Positions 1 to 7,600 of a stretch of 8,705 bases of DNA are shown here, piece by piece (position 1 is the stretch's first letter; every line of letters begins with the position of its first letter). Made by a program: the position numbers and the translations under genes. Source of the stretch: Pseudomonadota bacterium (GTDB lineage Bacteria; Desulfobacterota; Anaeroferrophillalia; Anaeroferrophillales; Anaeroferrophillaceae); contig DQWO01000270.1 of assembly GCA_011042595.1 (NCBI GenBank), positions 1 through 8,705 on the forward strand. Direction: 5' to 3'. The notes beneath the pieces were generated by a model. The model ran no database searches. It was given only the letters and a program-made list of their open reading frames with translations, and was not told the DNA's origin.

Positions 1-15
1 AACATCTTGAATTAA

Positions 16-53
16 TTAAGCTAATAGCTAACCGCTAATGGCTAACTGCTTGA
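16..53 (+). repeat. Palindromic heptamer repeat element, copy A
   Basis: Bases 20-50 are four tandem degenerate heptamers plus three bases, consensus GCTAAYN, starting at 20, 27, 34 and 41. The array folds on itself. TTAAGC (16-21) pairs with GCTTGA (48-53) with one G-T wobble, and A14-A15 with T54-T55 extend this to 8 bp. A second stem pairs 25-30 (TAGCTA) with 39-44 (TGGCTA), again with one wobble, around an 8-base loop. A second copy lies inverted between rpoB and rpoC (4507-4544), identical at 33 of 38 positions including an exact 20-base block (19-38). It looks like a dispersed intergenic palindrome of REP or small-MITE type. That class is inferred, because only this window is visible. 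There is no downstream T-run, so it is not an intrinsic terminator. Confidence 0.8.
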
Positions 54-114
54 TTTAGGTGATGCTATTGTAAGAAGTCGTAAAGCCAATGGCATAGTGA
101 ATACTTCATGTTTG

Positions 115-148
115 GGGCACGAAAAACCTAAAATATCATGTTGTGCCC
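115..148 (+). other. Leader hairpin, 8-bp stem
   Basis: GGGCACGA (115-122) can pair with TTGTGCCC (141-148): seven Watson-Crick pairs and one G-T wobble, around an 18-base A-rich loop. No T-run follows (the next bases are ATGTGATAATTG), so it does not look like an intrinsic terminator. It may be a processing or stabilising structure in the rpoB leader. Role unknown. Confidence 0.4.
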
Positions 149-149
149 A

Positions 150-158
150 TGTGATAAT
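150..158 (+). promoter_or_regulatory. Weak extended -10-like promoter candidate
   Basis: TG at 150-151, one base, then GATAAT at 153-158 match an extended sigma-70 -10 element at five of six hexamer positions. No convincing -35 hexamer lies 16-18 bases upstream; that stretch is A/T-rich without TTGACA. It could give secondary transcription of rpoB-rpoC, but a match this short is expected by chance in AT-rich leader DNA. Confidence 0.15.
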
Positions 159-198
159 TGTTAAGCGCCTGACAGGTAATATCCTTAGCAGACTTCAG

Positions 199-290
199 TT
201 GGCAGGCAAGAACATATGACAAAGTGGCTGCTGCTTTGTTCTGTTTTGTATCTTGTCCTACAATAAGGCAGTTGTTTGTTAACCTGCCAA
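199..290 (+). other. Long-range stem in rpoB leader
   Basis: TTGGCAGG (199-206) is the exact reverse complement of CCTGCCAA (283-290), which would close a 76-base loop just before the rpoB ribosome-binding site. Inside it, ACAAAG (219-224) pairs with CTTTGT (234-239), and the T-G, G-T and G-C pairs at 225-227/231-233 leave a CTG loop. The right arm is duplicated at 294-301 with one mismatch, so the left arm has two possible partners. The structure is plausible from sequence alone, with no direct evidence that it forms. Confidence 0.35.
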
Positions 291-301
291 TAACCTACCA
301 A
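281..301 (+). repeat. Direct repeat before the rpoB RBS
   Basis: AACCTGCCAA (281-290) and AACCTACCAA (292-301) are identical at 9 of 10 bases with an 11-base period. The second copy runs into the Shine-Dalgarno region. Each copy can pair with the upstream TTGGCAGG at 199-206, the first perfectly and the second with one mismatch. The second copy also supplies bases for both local hairpins around the RBS. Confidence 0.5.
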
Positions 302-314
302 GAAGAGGTTGGTG
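296..314 (+). promoter_or_regulatory. rpoB ribosome-binding site in a hairpin loop
   Basis: The Shine-Dalgarno sequence AAGAGG (303-308) lies 10 bases before the ATG at 319. The flanks ACCAA (297-301) and TTGGT (309-313) are exact complements, with a T296-G314 wobble below, so a short hairpin would hold GAAGAGG (302-308) in a 7-base loop. A competing pairing, AACCT (292-296) with AGGTT (306-310), would instead bury the GG of the Shine-Dalgarno sequence. The RBS is well supported by position; the structural switch is inference. Confidence 0.7.
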
Positions 315-318
315 TTCT

Positions 319-3300
319 ATGGTATCTCCAAGGACTAATATACCCCGTTACCGAAACAATTTTGCTTCAATTGAAGAGGTGGTGGATCTTCCCTTTCTGC
401 TTGATATTCAGCTGGTAGCATATCAGCGGTTTCTTCAGGCAGATGTTTCTGCGGACCAGCGTCAGGACAGTGGTTTGCAGGGTGTTTTTAAGAGTGTATT
501 TCCCATAAAAGACTTTTACGGTACGTCATCAATTGAATTTGTCAGTTATAGTTTGGGTAAGCCGCGGTACAGTGAACAGGAGTGCATGCTCAAAGGATTG
601 ACGTATGCGATGCCGATCAGGGTTACGGTTAGGCTGATAATCTGGGATCTTGATGAGGAAGGTGAAACACGTTCAATTCGGGACATTAAGGAACAAGAGG
701 TTTATTTTGGCGAAATTCCGTTGATGACCGAGAGAGGGACATTTATTGTCAACGGGACAGAGCGGATAATTGTCAGCCAACTCCACCGTTCTCCCGGGGT
801 GTTTTTTGCCCAGGAAGAGCCTAAAACCACCTCCAGTTCCATGCCGCTTTACAGTGCCCGGGTAATACCTTATCGTGGATCATGGATAGATTTTGAATTT
901 GACAGCAAAGATATCATCCACGTACGTATTGACCGGCGGCGTAAATTGCCAGCCACCATTCTGTTGCGGGCATTGGGGTATTCCACCGAAGAATTACTGA
1001 ACTTTTTTTATGATAGCTTAACCATAATTCACGAAGGCAATGATTTCTTTCGCCTTATTGATTATGATAACTATGATTTGATCGGAAGTTATAAATGTTC
1101 TGTTGATATCGTTCATCCTGAGACGGGTGAAGTCTTGCTGAAAAAAGGACGCAAGGTAAATAAAACCGCCTTTAAACGGATGAAGGCGGCGGAATTGAAC
1201 CGGATTACCATCCCTAAAGAAGAAGTAATGGGGACTTTTGCTTCCCATGATATTGTTGATCAGGATACTGGCGAAATACTGGTTGAATGTAACCAGGAGA
1301 TTACCGAGGAGCTGTTGGCAGGGTTATGTGCTTCTTCGATAACCGAGTTCAAGGTGCTCTTTATTGATAATATCAATGTAGGTTCTTTTCTTCGGGATAC
1401 CTTGTTGATGGATAAAATGCTGCTTTCCACTGAAGAGCGAGAACAGGCAGCTAAAGAGGGCAAAAGTGAAAAGGAGATGGAAATCGAGAAGGCGATGCTG
1501 GAGATATATCGTCGACTGCGCCCGGGGGAACCCCCGACCGTTGAAACGGCAGCCTCACTTTTCCATAACCTGTTTTTCAATCCGGAACGTTATGATCTTT
1601 CCCGGGTTGGGCGGTTGAAAATTAATCACAAGCTGGAAACTGATCAGCCGCTGGACTGTAAAACCCTGACCAAGGAAGATATTATTGCCATTGTTCGTTA
1701 TCTTATTTCGCTGCGCAATGGCAAAGGTATGGTGGATGACATTGATCATCTTGGTAACCGCCGGGTACGGACAGTGGGTGAACTGGTGGAAAATCAGTAT
1801 CGCATTGGTTTGGTCCGGATGGAAAAATCAATCCGGGAGCGGATGAGTCTCCAGGAAATTGAAACGGCCATGCCACATGACCTGATTAATTCAAAACCGG
1901 TGGCCGCAGCTATTAAGGAGTTTTTTGGTAGCAGCCAGTTGTCACAGTTTATGGATCAGACAAATCCATTGTCTGAAATTACCCATAAGCGTCGGTTAAG
2001 TGCCTTGGGTCCGGGAGGCCTGACCCGTGAACGAGCCGGGTTTGAAGTGCGGGATGTTCATCCTACTCACTATGGTCGTATCTGTCCCATTGAAACCCCT
2101 GAAGGGCCCAATATCGGCTTGATTTCTTCTCTCAGTACCTATGCTCGGGTGAATGAGTTTGGTTTCGTCGAAACCCCTTACCGGGTGGTGAAAGATGGGA
2201 AGGTAACCAGCGAAATTCGTTACCTGTATGCCATGGATGAAGACGGGAAGACTATTGCCCAGGCAAATGCTCCACTTAAAGAAAATGGTGAATTTGTCAA
2301 TGAGCTGGTTTCCGCCCGGAATACCGGTGATTTCCTGATGACCAGCCCCGAAAATATTGATTACATGGATGTGTCGCCAAAACAACTGGTAAGTGTAGCG
2401 GCCGCCCTGATTCCTTTTTTAGAACACGATGATGCCAACCGGGCGCTCATGGGTTCTAATATGCAGCGCCAGGCAGTGCCACTGTTGCTGGCCGAAGCCC
2501 CGATGGTGGGAACCGGAATGGAAAAACAGGTGGCCCGGGATTCAGGTATCTCGGTGGTTGCCAAACGTGATGGTATTGTTGAATACGTAGATGGCAGTAA
2601 AATAGTTATCCGTTGTGAAAATGAGCATGAACTGCAGGATGTTGGAGTTGACATCTATCCCTTGATTAAATTCTGGCGTTCAAACCAGAATACCTGTTTT
2701 AATCATACCCCCTTGGTCAGGAATGGAGACCTTGTTCAGGCTGGTGATATCCTTGCTGATGGCCCGGCGATGGAACAGGGTGAATTGGCTTTAGGACAGA
2801 ATGTCATGGTGGCCTTCATGCCCTGGGGTGGATATAATTATGAGGATTCTATCCTTATCAATGAGCGGATGATTCGTGAAGATAAATTCACCTCCATTCA
2901 CATTGATGTTTTTGAGGTTGTTTCTCGGGATACCAAATTGGGACCTGAGGAAATAACCAAAGACATTCCCAATGTCGGGGATGAAGCATTGGGAAGCCTG
3001 GATGCTGAAGGTATTATTCATGTAGGGGCTCATGTGGATCCAGGTGATATCCTGGTGGGGAAAATTACTCCCAAGGGAGAAACCCAGTTGTCTCCCGAGG
3101 AGAAGCTTTTAAGGGCTATATTTGGTGAAAAAGCGGGTGAAGTTCGAGATACTTCATTGCGGGTGCCTCCGGGAGTGAAAGGTGTAGTTATTGATACAAA
3201 GACTTTTTCCCGCAAAGGCTATGGGGTTAAAGATCATGGGGCTGAAGACCGAGAAAAGGAAACGGTACTGGTCCGCAAGGAGATTCAGGAAGAGATCCAG

Positions 3301-4494
3301 ATTGTTCGTAACAGTGTTAATAAAAAAGTCCGGGAATTACTGGTTGGTCGGACATTGATGGCCGACTTGCTGGGGCATAAAGGGGAGGTTGTGCTGCCCC
3401 GCAAGAAAAAATTGACTGCCGATATGGTGGCAATGGTTAGCTATGATCTCTGCCGGAATCTGGCCATTAAGGCTGGAACGGACATTGAAGATAAAATTAA
3501 TCGATTGATTGATTTTTTTGAAGAACGGCTTGATCAGCTAAACCTGTCGCTGGAAGACAAAATAGAGAATATTAAACGAGGTGATGAACTGCCGCCAGGG
3601 GTCAATAAGATGGTCAAGGTTTATGTGGCCATAAAGCGCAAACTGTCGGTTGGCGATAAAATGTCAGGGCGGCATGGGAATAAAGGCGTACTTTCTCGCA
3701 TTGTACCCACAGAAGATATGCCCTATATGGCTGATGGTACCAGCGTCGATATTGTTTTGAATCCTCTTGGTGTTCCTTCCCGGATGAATGTCGGCCAGAT
3801 TCTGGAAACCCATCTAGGATGGGCTGCCAGGGGTTTGGGAATGCAGATAAATACCTTTTTGCAGGAAAACTATGCTGCTGATAAATTGCGGCAGAAATTA
3901 GAGAAAATATACCGTTATGATCATGATGTCAGTTCAATTGTAGCTAAGATGGAAGATGATGATGTATGCCGGTTAGCTGCCAAATTGGCAAATTTTGTCC
4001 CGATGGCAACCTCAGTTTTTGATGGGGCCAGCGAGGAGCAGATTAAAAACTGTCTGCGGGAGGCAGGTCTGCCTGAACGTGGCCAGATTACTTTATACGA
4101 TGGTCGGACCGGGGAGCGTTTTGATCGGGATGTCACGGTGGGCTATATGTATATGCTTAAGCTGCATCATTTGGTTGATGATAAAATGCATGCCCGCTCC
4201 ATTGGTCCCTATTCACTGGTTACCCAGCAGCCTCTGGGTGGTAAAGCCCAGTTTGGTGGACAGCGTTTGGGAGAAATGGAAGTTTGGGCTCTGGAAGCAT
4301 ATGGGGCTGCCTACACCTTGCAGGAGTTTCTGACGGTGAAATCAGATGATGTTGCCGGCCGTACAAGAATGTATGAGGCGATAGTTAAGGGCCGAAACGT
4401 GTTGGAATCCGGTATTCCAGAATCATTTAATGTCCTGGTTAAAGAGCTGGAGAGCCTATGTCTGGATGTTGATCTGGAAGAAAAAAGAGACTAA
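319..4494 (+). CDS. rpoB: DNA-directed RNA polymerase subunit beta
   Basis: Beta subunit of bacterial RNA polymerase, 1391 residues (E. coli 1342), complete. With beta' it forms the catalytic cleft of the cytoplasmic core enzyme (alpha2-beta-beta'-omega). The N-terminal protrusion and lobe cover about residues 25-480. The fork loop and rifampicin region is at 537-563, matching E. coli 507-533 with D546, H556, R559 and S561 unchanged, so no common resistance change is present. The active-site segment YNYEDS has E842 and D843. K1114 and K1122 in the [12 protein letters not shown] block match E. coli K1065 and K1073. The C-terminal clamp part has the [13 protein letters not shown] and [10 protein letters not shown] blocks. 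Both large insertions of proteobacterial-type beta are present (about 235-400 and 965-1085). The first is about 19 residues longer than in E. coli through a charged stretch at 370-392. Residues 168-176 (PKTTSSSMP) depart from the usual KTHSSGK wording. The start is set by AAGAGG 10 bases upstream and family alignment. TAA is followed in frame by TAG at 4498. rpoC follows after 117 bases, presumably co-transcribed. Confidence 0.99.
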   Translation: MVSPRTNIPRYRNNFASIEEVVDLPFLLDIQLVAYQRFLQADVSADQRQDSGLQGVFKSVFPIKDFYGTSSIEFVSYSLGKPRYSEQECMLKGLTYAMPIRVTVRLIIWDLDEEGETRSIRDIKEQEVYFGEIPLMTERGTFIVNGTERIIVSQLHRSPGVFFAQEEPKTTSSSMPLYSARVIPYRGSWIDFEFDSKDIIHVRIDRRRKLPATILLRALGYSTEELLNFFYDSLTIIHEGNDFFRLIDYDNYDLIGSYKCSVDIVHPETGEVLLKKGRKVNKTAFKRMKAAELNRITIPKEEVMGTFASHDIVDQDTGEILVECNQEITEELLAGLCASSITEFKVLFIDNINVGSFLRDTLLMDKMLLSTEEREQAAKEGKSEKEMEIEKAMLEIYRRLRPGEPPTVETAASLFHNLFFNPERYDLSRVGRLKINHKLETDQPLDCKTLTKEDIIAIVRYLISLRNGKGMVDDIDHLGNRRVRTVGELVENQYRIGLVRMEKSIRERMSLQEIETAMPHDLINSKPVAAAIKEFFGSSQLSQFMDQTNPLSEITHKRRLSALGPGGLTRERAGFEVRDVHPTHYGRICPIETPEGPNIGLISSLSTYARVNEFGFVETPYRVVKDGKVTSEIRYLYAMDEDGKTIAQANAPLKENGEFVNELVSARNTGDFLMTSPENIDYMDVSPKQLVSVAAALIPFLEHDDANRALMGSNMQRQAVPLLLAEAPMVGTGMEKQVARDSGISVVAKRDGIVEYVDGSKIVIRCENEHELQDVGVDIYPLIKFWRSNQNTCFNHTPLVRNGDLVQAGDILADGPAMEQGELALGQNVMVAFMPWGGYNYEDSILINERMIREDKFTSIHIDVFEVVSRDTKLGPEEITKDIPNVGDEALGSLDAEGIIHVGAHVDPGDILVGKITPKGETQLSPEEKLLRAIFGEKAGEVRDTSLRVPPGVKGVVIDTKTFSRKGYGVKDHGAEDREKETVLVRKEIQEEIQIVRNSVNKKVRELLVGRTLMADLLGHKGEVVLPRKKKLTADMVAMVSYDLCRNLAIKAGTDIEDKINRLIDFFEERLDQLNLSLEDKIENIKRGDELPPGVNKMVKVYVAIKRKLSVGDKMSGRHGNKGVLSRIVPTEDMPYMADGTSVDIVLNPLGVPSRMNVGQILETHLGWAARGLGMQINTFLQENYAADKLRQKLEKIYRYDHDVSSIVAKMEDDDVCRLAAKLANFVPMATSVFDGASEEQIKNCLREAGLPERGQITLYDGRTGERFDRDVTVGYMYMLKLHHLVDDKMHARSIGPYSLVTQQPLGGKAQFGGQRLGEMEVWALEAYGAAYTLQEFLTVKSDDVAGRTRMYEAIVKGRNVLESGIPESFNVLVKELESLCLDVDLEEKRD

Positions 4495-4506
4495 CAGTAG
4501 CCTGAG

Positions 4507-4544
4507 TTGAGCAATTAGCCTTTAGCGGTTAGCTATTAGCTCAA
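4507..4544 (-). repeat. Palindromic heptamer repeat element, copy B (inverted)
   Basis: This is the reverse-complement counterpart of the element at 16-53. On the + strand it reads as heptamers of the form NNTTAGC at 4513, 4520, 4527 and 4534, closed by an exact 6-bp stem, TTGAGC (4507-4512) with GCTCAA (4539-4544). An inner TAGC (4516-4519) pairs with GCTA (4532-4535). Bases 4522-4541 are the exact reverse complement of 19-38. Compared with copy A, one closing pair changes from A-T to G-C with both partners altered, and a wobble becomes T-A, so the stem is kept while its sequence changes. It starts 12 bases after the rpoB stop. No T-run follows the hairpin on either strand, so it is not an intrinsic terminator, which fits read-through into rpoC. 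Confidence 0.8.
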
Positions 4545-4558
4545 AAAACCTTGTCTTC

Positions 4559-4593
4559 CCGTATACCTTATACCGTACACCTTATACCGTTAT
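4559..4593 (+). repeat. Second heptamer tandem repeat upstream of rpoC
   Basis: Five consecutive 7-base units starting at 4559, 4566, 4573, 4580 and 4587 read CCGTATA, CCTTATA, CCGTACA, CCTTATA and CCGTTAT. They alternate G and T at the third base, giving a 14-base super-period with one mismatch between the first two pairs. The sequence is unrelated to the GCTAAYN family although the period is the same. It ends 9 bases before the rpoC Shine-Dalgarno sequence. The + strand has almost no G, so it cannot fold strongly on itself. Function unknown; it may be a neutral short tandem repeat or affect the rpoB-rpoC junction in the mRNA. Confidence 0.8.
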
Positions 4594-4602
4594 TGCATGC
4601 CT

Positions 4603-4607
4603 GGAGG
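4603..4607 (+). promoter_or_regulatory. rpoC ribosome-binding site
   Basis: GGAGG lies four bases before the ATG at 4612, a strong Shine-Dalgarno match at short spacing. An in-frame ATG at 4597 would add five residues (MPGGL) but would make the GGAGG part of its own coding sequence and has no Shine-Dalgarno sequence upstream. The 4612 start also matches the usual M-(K/R)-D beginning of beta'. Confidence 0.85.
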
Positions 4608-4611
4608 ACTA

Positions 4612-7600
4612 ATGAGAGATATTCTGAGTTTTTTTGAAAAGCCAAAAGATTCACTGAATTTTTCAGCTATCCGCATCAGCCTGGCTTCACCAGAGAAAAT
4701 CCGTGAGTGGTCTTATGGTGAGGTTAAAAAGCCGGAAACCGTTAACTACCGTACTTTTAAGCCGGAACGTGATGGATTGTTCTGTGCCAAGATTTTTGGT
4801 CCGGTAAAAGATTTTGAATGTAACTGCGGTAAATATAAACGGATGAAACACCGTGGTATTGTTTGTGAAAAATGTGGGGTGGAAGTTATCCAGTCTAAGG
4901 TCCGCCGGTCCAGAATGGGTCATATTGAATTGGCGTCACCGGTGGCTCATATCTGGTTTCTGAAGAGTCTGCCAAGCCGTATTGGCCAGGTTCTTGATAT
5001 GACCCAGCGGGATGTGGAGAAAGTCCTCTATTTTGAAAATTATGTGGTGCTGGATCCGGGGAAAACTCCGCTAAACTATGGTGAGCTGATTACTGAGGAT
5101 AAATTCCGCCAGCTGCAGGAGGAATTTAATGATGAATTTGTCTGTGGTATTGGTGCTGAAGCCGTCAAAACCATGCTGGCCAATGTTAATGTAGAGGAAG
5201 TATGTGTTTTACTGCGGCAGGAAATGGCTGAAACCGGTTCGGAAGCCAAGAAAAAGAAGATTGCCAAGCGACTTAAAGTGCTGGAGGATTTTCGTAAGTC
5301 GGATAACCGGCCGGAATGGATGATCCTCGATGTTATTCCCATTCTACCACCGGATTTACGTCCCCTGGTTCCCTTGGATGGTGGTCGTTTTGCCACTTCA
5401 GATCTGAACGATTTATACCGCCGGGTTATTAATCGTAATAATCGCTTGAAACGCCTCATTGACCTGAAAGCACCATGGATTATTATCTGTAACGAAAAGC
5501 GGATGTTGCAGGAGGCGGTGGACGCTCTTTTTGATAACGGGCGTCGGGGACGGGCAATTACCGGGGCTAATAAGCGGCCGTTAAAATCCCTGAGTGATAT
5601 GTTGAAAGGTAAACAGGGTCGATTTCGGCAGAACCTGTTGGGTAAGCGGGTTGATTACTCTGGCCGTTCCGTTATTGTTGTTGGTCCCGAGTTACGCCTG
5701 CATCAGTGTGGTCTGCCAAAAAAGATGGCTTTGGAATTATTTAAGCCGTTTATATACAGTAAGCTGTTGGAGCGGGGGTATGTTTCCACCATCAAGAGTG
5801 CTAAGAAAATGGTGGAGCAGGAGAAAGCTGAGGCTTGGGATCTTCTTGAAGAGGTGATTACCGAACATCCGGTAATGTTGAACCGGGCTCCAACTCTGCA
5901 TCGCTTGGGAATCCAGGCTTTTGAACCGGTGTTGACGGAAGGAAAGGCCATTCGGCTGCATCCGCTGGTGTGTACCGCTTTTAATGCTGATTTTGATGGG
6001 GACCAGATGGCTGTTCATGTTCCCCTTTCTGTTGATGCTCAGGTGGAAGCCCGGGTTCTGATGATGTCCACAAATAATATCCTTTCACCGGCCAATGGTA
6101 AGCCAATTATTGTCCCGACTCAGGATATCGTTCTTGGTTTGTACTGGTTGACCCGTGAACGGCCTTTTTCTGAAGGCTCCGGTAAAATTTTCGCCACGGA
6201 AGATGAGGTCAGGATTGCATATGATGCCGGTGCGGTCCATATGCAGGCACCGATTAAAGTGATGATTGACGGTGAATTGGTGGATACGACGGTAGGTCGA
6301 ATCATTTTCAAGGAAATTGTTCCTGATGAGATTGCCTTCAGCCGCTATAACAAGACCCTTGATAAAAAAACCTTATCCAATCTTTTTGAGCATATCTACC
6401 TGGTTGTGGCGGATAAAAAAACGGTTCTATTTGCCGATCAGGCGAAAGATCTTGGTTATCGTACGGCCACCCAGGCGGCGATTTCCATTTGTGTTGATGA
6501 CCTGAAAATTCCGGCTAAGAAGGATGAAATGATTGCGGCCGCCTATGCCCGGGTCCGGGAGATTGATAACCAGTATACTAATGGTCTGATTACTTCTGGT
6601 GAAAGATATAATAAAGTTGTTGACCTTTGGTCAACAACGACGGATCAGCTTGCAGCTGAAATGATGAATAAGCTGAGTAAAGAGATGGTTCTGGATGAAG
6701 ATGGTCAGGAACGGGAAATCAAATCATTTAATTCCATTTATATGATGGCTGACTCCGGCGCCAGGGGTAACCAACAGCAGATTCGGCAGTTGGCCGGCAT
6801 GCGTGGCCTGATGGCCAAACCTTCCGGCGACATCATTGAAAATCCTATTGTTGCTAACTTTCGTGAGGGCTTAAACGTTCTTCAGTATTTTATTTCAACC
6901 CATGGAGCTCGTAAAGGGCTGGCGGATACTGCCCTGAAGACAGCGAACTCAGGCTATCTCACCAGAAGACTGGTGGATGTAGCTCAGGATGCGATTATTG
7001 CCGAGGAAGACTGTGGAACCCTGGATGGCATTTATGTGAGCTCGCTTACCGAGGGTGGTGAAGTAATCGAGCGAATGGTTGACCGGGTTTTGGGGCGCGT
7101 AGCTCTTGATGATATCGTTTCCCCTTATACTGATGAAGTGATTGTGGAGGCTAATCAGGAAATTACCGAAGAACTTGCCCAGAAAATTGAAGATGCGGGT
7201 ATTGACCGGGTGAAAATTCGTTCAGTACTTACCTGCCAGGCAAAAAGGGGTATTTGTGCTCTTTGTTATGGACGGGATCTGGCACGTGGTCGCACCGTAA
7301 TTCAGGGTGAAGCCGTCGGGGTTATTGCCGCCCAATCCATTGGTGAACCTGGAACTCAGTTGACCATGCGGACTTTCCACATTGGTGGAACCGCCAGTGG
7401 GCGGGCGGAAAAGTCAATGCTTGAAGCTAAAACCGACGGCAAGATGAGCTTCATTAATGTTGAGACAGTTAGAAACCGGGATGGTTTGCTGGTGGTTTTG
7501 AACCGTAATGGCGAATTGGCAATTGTTGATCAAGATGGTCGGAAGAAAGAGCGGACTAAGATTTCCCTGGGTGCCCGGTTGTATATTAATGATGGTGATC

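Larger units (their letters stand above)
1..318 (+). other. Non-coding leader upstream of rpoB
   Basis: No gene can be supported here. All three forward frames are closed soon after the window start, and the one short forward frame (from a GTG at 224) runs out of frame into rpoB. In most bacteria rplL (ribosomal protein L7/L12) precedes rpoB. Its end is not visible, so it would lie left of base 1 if present. The stretch contains a heptamer-based palindromic element (16-53), an 8-bp hairpin (115-148), a weak extended -10-like site (150-158), an 8-bp long-range stem (199-206 with 283-290), a 10-base direct repeat (281-301) and the rpoB ribosome-binding site. A long structured rplL-rpoB gap with attenuation and RNase processing is known in Escherichia coli. 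Whether this leader does the same is inference. Confidence 0.8.

Noticed and set aside
20..50. Heptamer array as a mini CRISPR
   Set aside because: The units are directly abutting 7-mers with no spacers, unlike CRISPR repeat-spacer structure.
224..418. Short forward reading frame of 64 codons starting at a GTG
   Set aside because: It overlaps the rpoB start out of frame, has no clear ribosome-binding site, and its sequence follows from the leader and rpoB codons.
537..563. Rifampicin-resistance mutation in the beta pocket (residues of the region encoded at 1927-2007)
   Set aside because: Residues matching E. coli D516, H526, R529 and S531 are all unchanged. The differences seen (Thr for N518, Leu for I530) are ordinary variation.
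1996..2385. Reverse-strand frame of 129 codons opposite rpoB
   Set aside because: It lies wholly opposite a strongly conserved part of rpoB, resembles no family I recognise, and is expected by chance opposite long genes.
3995..4333. Forward frame of 112 codons within rpoB
   Set aside because: It sits in the +1-shifted frame of conserved beta sequence (rifampicin-distal C-terminal region) with no RBS and no recognisable product.
4507..4550. Possible intrinsic terminator between rpoB and rpoC
   Set aside because: The TTGAGC/GCTCAA hairpin is followed by A-rich and mixed sequence on the + strand and has no T-run on the - strand either, so the terminator signature is missing.
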